This document shows positions 46,201-56,215 of a stretch of 64,000 bases of DNA, in pieces. Positions within the stretch are counted from its first letter, which is position 1, and the number at the start of each line of letters is the position of its first letter. The position numbers were made by a program, and so were the translations under genes. The notes under the pieces were generated by a model that was not told where the DNA came from, did no database searches, and saw only the letters and a program-made list of their open reading frames with translations. Source of the DNA: Bog-473 sp963730395 (GTDB lineage Bacteria > Actinomycetota > Acidimicrobiia > Acidimicrobiales > RAAP-2); NCBI GenBank assembly GCA_963730395.1, contig CAVSSK010000021.1, positions 496,001 to 560,000 of the forward strand. The letters are read 5' to 3'.

Positions 46201-46361
46201 ATTCCACGCTTCTGGCAGTGGCCCTCTCCCGCCTTTGTGCCGATCCGGAGCTCCGCGATCGATTGGGTGCGGCAGCCAGGAAAAGAGCGAGGGCGTTCAG
46301 TCCCGATGTCATCGGTCCAATGGTGACCCGAGTCTATTCGGAAGCGCTCAAGCGCAAATAG
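43223..46361 (+). CDS. Three-domain glycosyltransferase (GT2 + GT-B + GT4), one frameshift near the start
   Basis: The uninterrupted frame begins at 43293, but 'ALDVVIVTHNSAE' (the GT2 opening) lies just upstream in another frame, so the gene probably starts at GTG 43223 with one shift near 43280. Domain 1: 'VDVVVVDNASSDDSAELASS', 'NAGFAAACNQAASLGAADFV', 'LFLNPDATID', 'WLYGEEADLCWRIRDAGWKV'. Domain 2 (about 265-625 of 1022): TuaH-like GT-B with 'PTLYDITDDWLRVSQTERAR' and 'VAVYVGTLHEERLDIDLIVD'. Domain 3 (about 640-1020): GT4 with 'FRVALVGRLAPWKGQHVFLD' and 'EPFGQVVVEGMAASRAVIAS'. Three sugars could be added by a single polypeptide. Confidence 0.87.
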
Positions 46362-46379
46362 AAAGACCGGGGGGCGTTC

Positions 46380-46870
46380 AAGTGTGAGAAGACTCCTCGG
46401 CGACCACTTGTCGAAATCTTCGCTGGAACGAAGACGCGGAGAAACGTTCTGGCGTGGGCTTGCAGGGACAACTGATCCCACGATGGCTCGGTTGCGGCTT
46501 TCATGGCGATTGCGACGTTCGCGGAACCGGGCATCGAAGAAGATACCGGTGCGGTCCTCAACAACAGTGTCGAGAAACCCGCCGACTAGCAGGACTACCG
46601 ATGGACATCCGAAGCGGGCAGCTTCGAGCGGCACACGCCCGTAGTCTTCGAACGAAGCGGAAACAAACGCTGTTGCGTTTCGGAAAGCCAACGAAGCGCG
46701 GCGTCGTCGACCTGACCCAAGCATCGAACATTCGGACCAACGACGTCTCGATGTCCGACCGAGCAGGGCCGTGGCCCACGATTACGAGGCGAGCATCAGG
46801 GACGATGCCGACCGCCTAGGGCGATCACCTGCTCGTTCTTGTACGGCAGAAGGGCAATGCAGAGGAAGTA
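46380..46870 (-). pseudogene. C-terminal relic of a family 4 glycosyltransferase
   Basis: Minus-strand pieces in several frames: 'LLPYKNEQVIALGGR', 'VPDARLVIVGHGPARSDIE', 'FRNATAFVSASFEDYGRVPL', 'EAARFGCPSVVLLVGGFLDT', 'VVEDRTGIFFD'. They give the donor-binding half of a GT4 close to the enzyme at 20948 ('RLLPYKN', 'FEDYGLTPLEAASFGKP'). The N-terminal half is gone. It lies tail-to-tail with the three-domain transferase. Confidence 0.62.
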
Positions 46871-46929
46871 TCACGGCACCAGACCAAGAACCCCCGGGCC
46901 CGGACCGGACGATCTTGCCGTCCACCACA

Positions 46930-47065
46930 GGGACCAGCTGGTCACGTACAAGTGGTCGAGCCGACTTGTAGATCGTCAATAGTCGGCGACCCTGTGCCAC
47001 TCGTCGGTGTCGGAAATCACTGGTCCCGCTGAGCTTCAACGGTTCCTTGCGAAGGCATTCGTCAG
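46930..47065 (-). pseudogene. C-terminal relic of a sugar-phosphate (priming) transferase
   Basis: On the minus strand, 'SDTDEWHRVADY' then, after a stop, 'RSTSRLDHLYVTSWSLWW'. This matches the last conserved block of bacterial sugar transferases ('LVQLDYLYVASWSLWWDLKI' in the gene at 52251). It is joined head-on to the glycosyltransferase relic at 46870, which suggests deletion between two former genes. Confidence 0.47.
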
Positions 47066-47069
47066 TCAA

Positions 47070-47654
47070 CCGCGGGTCGTGTGATTAGGGCGCCAACAAC
47101 TGTCCTGGGTCCGAAGTCAATTCGGCGACAACAAAATGCCACGCATCCGCAACCACGATGCAACGTCCATCTGGTTACTTACGCCCGGAAAGTGTCGATG
47201 GTCTCTCTCTGGGAGGGGAGATACCAGAGCCCGCACTGAGCGGGATCGGCCATCTGCGCGTCGATCAACGCGCGATGGTCGCCTGTCTCGGTGGAGGGTC
47301 GTGCGAATGCATCTGGAACAGCTTGTCCTCAATACGGCAAACGAGGCAATGGCGGCGGCGATCAGTGTTCCGACAGCTCCACCTCTGTTGGTGACGCCAT
47401 TTTCACAGTCCACGAATCGAACCTATTCGGGCTGGTCCCTGGGTTGCTATCTGAGGCTGGATTGGAATTGAGTCTCCGCGTCACCAGGGCGTCAAGACCG
47501 ACAGCAACGGCTCATTCCGCGCTCTTTGGCCCTTGAATCTGCAAGACGTCAGCGATGGGAACGGACCTAAAAGATGAATCCTTAACGAATCGAGCGGGAG
47601 CCTTAAGCGGTCTCCGGCTGTTGTCATGGCCGTCATCGTATGGGGAGGGGGTTG
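47070..47654. other. No convincing gene (585 bp)
   Basis: Short frames only. The last 15 bases hold a strong ribosome binding site (GGGGAGGGGG) for the secreted hydrolase that starts at 47655. Confidence 0.45.
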
Positions 47655-50600
47655 ATGCGACTCGTTAGCGAGAGCACGGCGATGCTTTAGCCGATCGCAC
47701 GGTGGTCGCGATCGTCGTGGTGGCCGCGGGACCATTCCCGGCGCATTCCACCAGGCGGAGGGTTCGGAGCTCGCTGGCGTGTTGTCCTCTTCACCAGCGG
47801 TGACCATGTGCGGCGTGGCTTCGACGTCGAACCTGAGCTACGTCGCTCCGCCCTCAGACCCAGTCACGACCCTCTTTTCCAACGTCTCGTGGACGGAACT
47901 TTGTCGTGGCCAACGGTGACCTCTACGTGCTCACCAGTACGCCATCGGTGGACGGTCTACAGCCTCTCGGGCAGTCTGCTCTCGACCACACCGCTGCCCT
48001 TCTCCCAAGGCAACGCATCGAAGGCGATGGTCGTCGACTCCTCGGGCAACGTCTACCTGTTCGCCTTGATCGGCGGCGTGTATTACCTCGATAAAGTCAA
48101 CTCCAGCGGATCGGTCCTCTGGAGCTACCGGATAAGTGGGTCCTGCCGGTATGTTCGCCTGGCACGACTCTTCGTCGAACCCGGTTATCGACGTCATCTC
48201 GCAGGACACCAGTACCGGCGTCATGGTGAACGAGAGCACCGGAGCGACTCGACCTGTCGGGTACCGCGCCGTCCGTCCCTGGCGCCACTGTCAACTACAC
48301 GTCGCTGACCCCAGCGGCGGCATCCTGTCGGTGGCCTCCAGCCTGAATTACGGCGCCGCGCCAGTGAACGAGTACATCTACGAGTTCAACAGCGCGGGTA
48401 CGCAGACCGGGTACTTCGGTGGGACCAACTCAAGTGCGGCTGGTGAGGTCCCCGGAGGCCCCTTCGTCGTAGGCTCTCCTGGCTACGCGGCGCAGATCGG
48501 CTCGACCATCTACACGATTGACGGCGACGGCAAAGAGCATCGATGCCTTCAGCACTCAGGGCTTCTACGAGGGATCGACGTCGAACACCAACGTGAGTAC
48601 GACGTGGTGCTCCCCGCTCCAAGTCTCCGGTTCAACGGTCTACTTCGCCGACAAAAGCAACGGCGGTTCGATCTACTCGATGAGCACGTCTGCCCTGGCC
48701 GCGCAGGTCGCCCTCCCCAAGGCTCCGACGCAGAACGGCTTCGGCGACTCGCTCGGCATAGGCGCGCAGGTGTACCACGAACGCCACCGGTGGGTACTAC
48801 CCATCTGGCTCGATGCCACAGCTGACGGCCAGCTTCGACCCGTGGTGGTCGGCCTACGCGAGCAGCCTCACCCTCAGCTACCAAATTGCGAACCAAGCAC
48901 AGGTGGTGGCGAACGACTGGCCCGCCGCCGACGTCGGTGCCGCTGACGTCGTTCACCTCGAGTGCAACCGCTCTCAGCGTGCCGCTGACCATACCGAGCG
49001 CCGACCAGACTCCAGATGTCTACGAAGTCAACGTTGACCTGATCGACACGACAACCGATACGACGATCGGGTCGACCTGCGCCACCTATTCGGTGGGGAT
49101 GCCCGGCGATACGCTCAACCTGAACACGTTGGCCTCCGGCCTCGGCTCCGGCGGACCTGCGCCGCTGCGCGGTGTCGAGCTGGCGAGCGAGTTCGGGACG
49201 AACCTCTTCCGCGAGCAGCTGGACACGTCGACCCTCCTGCCTTCGTGCGTGTCCCCGTACACAAACACGACGACCTGCGGGCCGAGCGCCCTGGACTTCT
49301 CCAGTTACGACCCCGTCATCGGGCAGGCTGCGGCGAAGGCAGCCGCACTGGGGGTGACCTTCGAGGTGCAGGTGGCGCAGGGCAGCGCCCTCGAAAAGGG
49401 CCTCGTCGCTTCGGGCCTTTGGCAGAGCCGACGTTCAGGCCATTGCCACTCACTTCGCCACGTCCGCCCCGGACCTGACGTACTTCGAGGCGTGGAACGA
49501 ACCAAACGACACGTGGGGCTCGGCCTCGACCTACGTGAGCCAAGTGCTGGGCCCCTTCTACGCGGGCATCCAGGGCGCCAACGACGGCGACGGGTCGCCA
49601 TGATCTAGTCGTCGGCGGGACCGTCGTGGGTCCGGAACTGAGCTACTGGCAGCAGATCGCTGCCGCCGGAGGCTTCGCCGATCTCAATGTGGTGGGGATT
49701 CACCCCTATACGGGTTACGACGACTCCTATGAGGAGGACAACATCCCCATCTTCTTGCGGGACTTGAAGACACTCATGAGTGATAACGGGGCCGGAAGCG
49801 ACCCTATCTTCAATACCGAGCAGGGGTGGTGGTCCGATGGGACGGCGGCATTCTCCGACGCTGCCGGATGGGCGGCGAGCGCGTTCATGTGGAACAAGTC
49901 GCTCGGCATCACCAACTGGAACTACTTCATGTACGAGGGTTCATACACGGATGGCGACGGGTCCTTTTCACTCATACAGGCAGCCGATGTTGACGACTAC
50001 GTCAAGCCCGACGGCATCGCCCTCATGACGGTGTCCAACGTTCTTGGCGGTCGTCACTTCATCGCCATGGTGCCGACCGGCATTCCCCACACCTACGCCA
50101 TGGAGTTCGGTCCGTCGGCGACCTCGACGTCGAGCATCGTGGCCATCTGGACGGACGACCTGTCCACCACGGCCGACCTGTCGCTCACCACTGGGAGCGC
50201 CACGCTGCCCGTCACCGGCACCCTCGGGCAGGCGAGCAGCCTGAGCGTTGCGTCTGGCACCCAGACGCAACTGGGCATCTCCGGATCGCCCCAGTACATC
50301 AGCGTCCCATCCGGTTCGACCTTGACCATCGCCGCACCGGAGAGCTTCGGCGCTGACCTGGCGCTCGCGGCTGGCACGACGGCCTCGGCGTCTTCGGCTC
50401 AGTCCGGTAAGCCAGCGTCCGACTCAATCCGCTCGACCACGGACATCACAGGCGCCACGGTCCCTGACGCCACCTCGGAGTTGGGAAAGGACTACGGCGG
50501 CTGGATTGCCAACGCCAGTGACACCAGCCCGACGGTCAGCCGTCACGTTCCCGCAGCCACAAAGCGTCGACCGGGTGCTGGTGTCGACGGCCAGCCTCGG

Positions 50601-51666
50601 AAGTGTCATGCCCGGCCTGCGTGACTACAAGGTCCAGCTCGACGAGGGCGGTACCTGGACCACCGTGGCCAGCGTGACCAATGAGTTCTTTAACCGGATG
50701 GAGCTCTTGAGCTTCCCCTCGGTCACCGCCACCGGGGTGCAGGTCACGATCTCTTCGATCAACGCCGGAGGTGTCGCGGGGGGGCAAGTGCCTTGGTTCT
50801 GGAACTCACTGCCCGAACGAAGGTGCGGTCTACTCGGTCGAGGCATACGGTCCCGGGACCGGTGAGAGCAGTACTCCGTCCGCCTCGGCCGGCCCCATTC
50901 CCCCCACTCACTCGGGGGCCTACTGGGAGGTGAGCGCCGACGGCGGCCTCTTCGCCTTCGGCGACGCCAGGTTCTACGGGTCGATGGGGGGCACCCGGCT
51001 CAACAGCCCCGTGGTCGCTATGGCGGAGACCCCCGACGGCCAGGGCTACTGGGAGGTGAGCGCCGACGGCGGCCTCTTCGCCTTCGGCGACGCCAGCTTC
51101 TACGGGTCGATGGGGGGCACCCGGCTCAACAGCCCCGTGGTCGCCATGGCGGAGACCCCCGACGGCAAGGGCTACTGGGAGGTGAGCGCCGACGGCGGCC
51201 TCTTCGCCTTCGGCGACGCCAAGTTCTACGGGTCGATGGGGGGCACCCGGCTCAACAGCCCGGTGGTCGCCATGGCGGAGACCCCCGACGGCCAGGGCTA
51301 CTGGGAGGTGAGCGCCGACGGCGGCCTCTTCGCCTTCGGCGACGCCAAGTTCTACGGGTCGATGGGGGGCACCCGGCTCAACAGCCCGGTGGTCGCCATG
51401 GCGGAGACCCCCGACGGCCAGGGCTACTGGGAGGTGAGCGCCGACGGCGGCCTCTTCGCCTTCGGCGACGCCAGCTTCTACGGGTCGATGGGGGGCACCC
51501 GGCTCAACAGCCCGGTGGTCGCTATGGCGGAGACCCCCGACGGCAAGGGCTACTGGGAGGTGAGCGCCGACGGCGGCCTCTTCGCCTTCGGCGACGCCGG
51601 GTTCTACGGGTCGATGGGGGGCACCGGCTCAACAGCCCGGTGGTCGGCATGGCTGTCTCTTCCTGA
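47655..51666 (+). CDS. Large secreted glycoside hydrolase-like protein with 42-residue repeats, many frameshifts
   Basis: ATG at 47655 after 'GGGGAGGGGGTTG'. The corrected product is about 1335 residues. Order: signal peptide ('RTVVAIVVVAAGPFPAHS'), a beta-propeller-like part ('MVVDSSGNVYLFALIGGVYY', 'GFYEGSTSNTNVSTTWCSPL'), a clan-A TIM barrel ('DLTYFEAWNEPNDTWGS' with the N-E-P acid/base, 'DPIFNTEQGWWSDGT' with the second Glu), a discoidin-like domain ('PQSVDRVLVSTASLGSVMPG', 'YKVQLDEGGTWTTVASVTNE') and six 'GYWEVSADGGLFAFGDA' repeats. About eight one-base shifts interrupt it. Likely cleaves or remodels the exopolysaccharide outside the cell; GH39-like is my best guess. Confidence 0.7.
50921..51650. 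repeat. 126-bp tandem repeat, about six copies
   Basis: Units begin at 50921, 51047, 51173, 51299, 51425 and 51551 with 'TACTGGGAGGTGAGCGCCGA'. They are almost identical at DNA level and code for 42-residue repeats. Confidence 0.96.
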
Positions 51667-51829
51667 TTCGCACCGACCTGTCGATAGGACGTGCACCGCC
51701 CCACCCGCCGCCCATTTCATCCCCCCGCATGCTCATGAATGCAACCTAGTGTCGCCACCTGGTTAGGGCAGCCGGCCGCCGGAGCGGCTCAGTAGGCGCC
51801 GGTGCCCGACGAAGTCAGTACCGGCTTTC

Positions 51830-51997
51830 AGCGCATTCGACACCTGGGCCGACGCGCGCACCCCTCGGCCGGGACGTGCACGACTCGAGGGCCGTGGCCA
51901 AGGCCCGTGTGGCGCTCTTCAGCGACCTCTTTCCATGACGACAGGAGAAATCGTCCACGTCGACGGCGGGGTCCATCCCGTCGACGGTTCCGCCTGA
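51830..51997 (+). pseudogene. C-terminal relic of enoyl-ACP reductase (FabI-type)
   Basis: Fragments 'PLGRDVHDSRAVAKARVALF' with 'SDLFP', then after one base shift 'MTTGEIVHVDGGVHPVDGSA', follow the end of FabI (P-L-G-x-D-V ... L-L-S-D-x-x-P-x-T-T-G-E-I-V-H-V-D-G-G). The Y-x6-K catalytic region and Rossmann core are absent. A functional FabI must lie elsewhere if the cell uses one. Confidence 0.62.
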
Positions 51998-52250
51998 AGC
52001 GTCCAGGGGGCCGCGTCGGCTGAGCCCCGCTGCTACCGACGGCCGGGCGCCTTGCCGGCCGTGGATCGCCGGGCTGGGGTCGCCGGTCCAGGTGGCCTCT
52101 GAACCGGTCGACGTTTGTTGCGAAAGACTCTGTGCGGTCCAGGGTCCGAATGGCCCCCATGGGTGATCGGACGCTCCCGCGCAGAATCGCTTGTCTGGCG
52201 ACCCGGCCCACCGCGCGTCTTGATGGGACTGCGGCCACGTCCCCCCATCG

Positions 52251-53963
52251 ATGGGCAGCGATGACGAATTGCACCCCTTCGGTAGGAATTCCGTCCCCTC
52301 CGACAGCTCGTCCACCCTCGCTGTCCCCCATGGCATGGAAGGGATGAGACGAGTAGTGTCGCTCACCGGTACCCGGGGTAGCGATTGGCAGGCGATGAGC
52401 AGCTCGGATCCCAAGGTCAAGACCGGCAGAGGGGCCCTCGAGACGCGCCATCGGACGGCAGCGCACGCCGTCGTCGACGAGCCGAGTCTCGCGGCTCCGC
52501 CCCCGCTCCCGGAGCCGCACGACAGCGACGGTGCCCGCGCCGCGTCCCCCTCTCGCACCATCAACGACCGGGATCTCACGCTCATGCAGATCTCCTGCGA
52601 CTTCGTCTGCGCCTGCATCGCACTCCCCCTCTCCCTGCTCGTCCTCTCGAGGTACTCCTCGGCGTCGGTGAACGAGTCGGGGCGGCTGCTGGCGAACATG
52701 AGGGTCGACTCGCTCTTCCCCATCGCAGTCGTCGTCGCACTGGCCTTGGGTGGCACCTACCGCGTGGCTCACCGTCGCCTCCAGCCCAGCGCGTTCCTCG
52801 AGTTGCGCGAGCTCTCCTTCGGTGTCGGCTGCGGTTGCGTGCTCGCCCTGGCGATCGGCTCGTTCCTGCATGGCGCCTTCGGATTGCCCGAGCCCTACGT
52901 GACCCAGCTCGTCACGGCAGTCATCGTCGCCATCGGCGTCATCACCGTGGGACGCGTCGTCCTGCGCTTCTTCCTGCGTACGCTGACCACGACCCGGGTG
53001 CTCGTCGTCGGTTCGGGTCTGACGGCCGATCGCATCATGCTGAGCGTCCGGCAGGAGCCCGCCATGACCCTGGTCGGACGTGCCGTCGAAGGTGACACGG
53101 TGGACACCGGTGCGATCGGGAGGGTGACGGACCTCCCGGAGCTCTGCCGGCAGCTCGATGTGCATCGCATCCTGGTGGCGGCCAACGAGCAGTTCTCGGG
53201 GGAGTCACTCGACATCTACCGGCGACTGCAGGACTCCGTGCACATCGCGATGGTGCCGCGCTACTTCGAGCTGATCAGCTGGCGGTCGCGCCTCACGGAC
53301 CTCTCCGGCACGCCCCTCCTCGAGATCGCCCAGCCACACCTGAGCGCGTGGGACAGGTTCATGAAGCGGGCCTTCGACCTGTGCATGAGCTCGGCAGTGC
53401 TCCTGGCGGTGTCGCCGCTGCTCGTGGTCGTGGCCGTCGGTGTCAAGCTGAGCTCGCCCGGACCCGTGTTCTTCCGGCAGGTCCGTCTCGGGCGCTCCGC
53501 GGAGCCGTTCAGGGTCATCAAGTTCCGCTCCATGACCACCGATACCGAGGCCGCACCGGCCGCAGACGCGGTCCCCGAGAGGGACGATCCCGGCCTGCCG
53601 CTGCACGAGCTGCGGAACAAGGACGACGAGACGGGTCGCATCACCCACTTCGGGGCGTTCCTGCGCCGGACCGGCATCGACGAGATCCCCCAATTCATCA
53701 ACGTCTTCAAGGGCGACATGTCCATCGTGGGCCCGCGCCCGTTCATCCCCAGCCAGTCCAACGTCGAGGGCTGGGCGACACGCCGCTTCGAGGTGCGACC
53801 GGGCATCACGGGCCTGTGGCAGGTCTCGGGGCGCAACGACCTGACCCGCAACGACCTCGTCCAGCTCGACTACCTCTACGTGGCGTCCTGGTCGCTGTGG
53901 TGGGATCTCAAGATCATGTTCGAGACCCCCATGACGATGGTCCGGGGCACCGGCGCCTACTGA
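52251..53963 (+). CDS. Undecaprenyl-phosphate sugar phosphotransferase (priming enzyme)
   Basis: 570 residues; in-frame ATGs at 52344 and 52395 are alternatives. Four N-terminal TM helices (about 108-127, 150-165, 190-212, 222-240), a CoA_binding_3-type Rossmann domain ('TTRVLVVGSGLTADRIMLSV') and a C-terminal bacterial sugar transferase domain: TM 'CMSSAVLLAVSPLLVVVAVG', 'GPVFFRQVRLGRSAEPFRVI', 'KFRSMTTDTE', 'RTGIDEIPQFINVFKGDMSI', 'VGPRPFIPSQ', 'RPGITGLWQVSGRND'. It moves a sugar-1-phosphate to undecaprenyl phosphate and so starts repeat-unit synthesis (WbaP/CpsE type). Intact, at the right edge of the polysaccharide locus. Confidence 0.94.
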   Translation: MGSDDELHPFGRNSVPSDSSSTLAVPHGMEGMRRVVSLTGTRGSDWQAMSSSDPKVKTGRGALETRHRTAAHAVVDEPSLAAPPPLPEPHDSDGARAASPSRTINDRDLTLMQISCDFVCACIALPLSLLVLSRYSSASVNESGRLLANMRVDSLFPIAVVVALALGGTYRVAHRRLQPSAFLELRELSFGVGCGCVLALAIGSFLHGAFGLPEPYVTQLVTAVIVAIGVITVGRVVLRFFLRTLTTTRVLVVGSGLTADRIMLSVRQEPAMTLVGRAVEGDTVDTGAIGRVTDLPELCRQLDVHRILVAANEQFSGESLDIYRRLQDSVHIAMVPRYFELISWRSRLTDLSGTPLLEIAQPHLSAWDRFMKRAFDLCMSSAVLLAVSPLLVVVAVGVKLSSPGPVFFRQVRLGRSAEPFRVIKFRSMTTDTEAAPAADAVPERDDPGLPLHELRNKDDETGRITHFGAFLRRTGIDEIPQFINVFKGDMSIVGPRPFIPSQSNVEGWATRRFEVRPGITGLWQVSGRNDLTRNDLVQLDYLYVASWSLWWDLKIMFETPMTMVRGTGAY

Positions 53964-54131
53964 GCCGGTTCGCTTCGTCCAGTCGGCCGATCGCCAAGGA
54001 CAGCTCCAGGGCGGACCCGATGGCGCAGCCAGGCTGGTGTTGCAACGACCCCATGAGGACACAGCCGGTCAGCCACGCCCAGGGCAGGCGAACAGGGGCA
54101 GTGGTTGGTTGCGGCGACTAACCGCAGTGCC

Positions 54132-54318
54132 CTAGTGAGTGGCAATGATGAGCAGTACGCCAGCCGCTGCGAGTGCTGTACCTACGACGATCGTTCGGGC
54201 CCGATCGAGGCCCCAAGGCTGGGATCTCCGCCGCAACCAGCCACACACCCACGATCAAGATGAGCAGAAACCCGACTTCGGCGAGCTTTATCCCAGTTCC
54301 GGAAGTAAAGGCGAACAT
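54132..54318 (-). CDS. Small two-helix membrane protein, one frameshift
   Basis: ATG at 54318. First helix 'LAEVGFLLILIVGVWLVAAE', loop 'IPALGLDRARTI' (after one base shift near 54205) and second helix 'VVGTALAAAGVLLIIATH', then TAG. About 61 residues. Looks like a small integral membrane protein with unknown role. Confidence 0.42.
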
Positions 54319-54569
54319 AGGTGTCCAGCGTATGCATGAGAGGTTGAGTTCGCTGTCTCCGTCGTCTCATACCCCGCACATGGGGGCAGCCTGACAACAC
54401 TGGATCCTGGCCCTTTCGAGAACCCTGAAGAGCAGGGCTGAGGCCGTCCTCGACAAGGACCTGAGGAACCGCCGAACCACGGCGACGGACCGGTCAGCGC
54501 AAAAAATGAAGAGTGAGCATTGCCCATTTTCGATGAATAACCATTTGAAATCCGGGTAGATGCACCTCA

Positions 54570-55447
54570 ATGGCACCCTCTCGTCAATTAGCACGTCCGT
54601 TGCTCGCGTCAATCTTTGTTGTAGGGGGATGGGACGCATTCTGGAATCCGGCTGGGAAGGCCAAGAAGGCCGAAGCGGTAACCGGTCCCCTTGCCGAGAA
54701 GGCCGGTGTCATCGGCCTCGATACCGAGACACTTGTGCGCGTCAACGGTGCGGTCCAGATCGGCGCTGGGGTTCTCCTGGCGGCCGGAAAGTTCCGGAGA
54801 CTCGCCGCGCTTGCTTTGATCGGTTCAATCGTTCCCACCACCTACGCCGGCCATCGATTCTGGGAGGAGTCGGACCCGACGACCCGGAACCAGCAAAAGA
54901 TCCACTTTCTCAAGAACGTGGGTCTCTTGGGAGGACTGATACTGGCCGCCTTCGACACCGAAGGCGAGCCGTCTCTGACCTGGCGAGCGAAGCAGCAAGC
55001 ACGACAGCTTGAGTCCGCCGTTTCAGTCGGCCGAGCGACCGGCCACCGGAAAGCAGGTCGTGCTCGAACGAGCGTGGCCCCCACCGCGGCGCAGATATCG
55101 GCGTCCGGCCAGCAGACGATCCGGCGAGGGCGCGCCGCGAGCCGGCGTACCGGGCGGCGCCTCGGCGCAGCCAGTCATGACCTTCTGAGAAGGTGGCTCC
55201 CGACCCCGAGGTGCTCAGTCACGTTCATGAGGTGGTCGCCGATGCGGTCAAGGGTTCGAGCGAGTCTGCGACTCAGGCGGTCCAGCAGGCCGCCTCCTTC
55301 GTCTCGGACGTAGCGCGTCAACTAGAGCCACTGACCCGTAATGGTTCCCATCCAACGGTCGACGCGATCGTCCCCTACCTTGCGTCAGGGGCGGAGCGTA
55401 CGACGGAGGCTCTGTCGAAGTTGCGAGAGCATCTGCCAACAGACTGA
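54570..55447 (+). CDS. DoxX-like membrane protein with long basic C-terminal extension, one frameshift
   Basis: ATG at 54570. DoxX part about residues 1-135: 'LLASIFVVGGWDAFWNPAGK', 'VNGAVQIGAGVLLAAGKFRR' and 'NVGLLGGLILAAFDTEGEPS'. It is followed by an Arg/Ala-rich cytoplasmic tail. A one-base shift near 55185 joins it to 'LSHVHEVVADAVKGSSESAT' and 'LASGAERTTEALSKLREHLP', ending at 55447. Related to the DoxX protein at 6845. The helical tail may bind nucleic acid or membrane; this is inference. Confidence 0.76.
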
Positions 55448-55798
55448 GTCCGGGATTGATGGCTGTATTCAGTTATGGGGCAGTCTCGTCGCCTCAATGG
55501 GCGTCTCCCCAAGAATGAACCGTGAGTGCCGGACACGGTGACGTGACTGCCCCCCGCGGCCGGCCCAGCGATCGGTGAAATGGAGGTGACCGTCAATCAT
55601 CGGGCGGAGGAGTTCGTCGACCATTGGCTCGCCGCTGAGCCGCTCGAACAACCCCGGTCAGGTCAGCCGTGCAAGTTCCGTGCAAGTCTTGGCCTCAACG
55701 GCACGAAACACAGTGAACGGAGCGACCGCACCATAATGCTCTGATCTGCCGAAACGGACCGCAACGGTGCACAGCGCACGAAACCAAACATCGAGAAT
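55448..55798. other. No convincing gene (351 bp)
   Basis: Only short frames. The minus strand reads 'PMVDELLRPMIDGHLHFTDR' near 55560-55640, which I cannot assign. Confidence 0.4.
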
Positions 55799-55844
55799 AC
55801 GGATTCCTAAACCGTGCGCGAAGGTTCGAACCCTTCCGGGGGCT
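55799..55844 (+). pseudogene. tRNA-Arg(CCT) 3' fragment
   Basis: ACGGATTCCTAAACCGT (55799-55815) forms an anticodon arm with T33, anticodon CCT and A37. GAAGG-TTCGAAC-CCTTC (55820-55836) is a perfect T-arm with invariant bases. CGGGGGC-T (55837-55844) is the 3' acceptor strand plus discriminator. No matching 5' half (GCCCCCG...) lies upstream. A bare tRNA 3' part is what integrases leave at the far end of an inserted element (attR-like). Confidence 0.62.
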
Positions 55845-56215
55845 CTGGTAGGCCTTGACTCCATTTGGTGCACAGGTCAGGTCAGAGGCACTTGATCCGC
55901 TGACCGTCGCTTGGGCTCTTCGGATTCTGGCGGGGTCCAACGCCTCATCGGAAGACGATCGAGCCGAGCACCCCGCCAATTCTCCCTGCCGGCGTAGAGC
56001 AGGGCCCGTATCCGGTGGTTCTCGAAGTTGCGGAACCCAAAGCCGCGCTTCTCCCGTCAGGACCGTTCAATATGTGATGCAACAACGTGCACTCTGCGGA
56101 CTCGTACAAGCTTTCCCCATCGCCCGCGGCTAAATATTGACCACCGAGGTCGTCTTGTGGCCCACGGCTGCCCTCCTATGCTCTCTTCGATCTTCGGTGC
56201 GGGGCCGAGATGGCG

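Noticed and set aside
51828..53165. 445-codon minus-strand frame opposite the priming sugar transferase
   Set aside because: Shadow frame rich in Asp/Glu/Gly/Arg without motifs; the plus-strand gene is certain.
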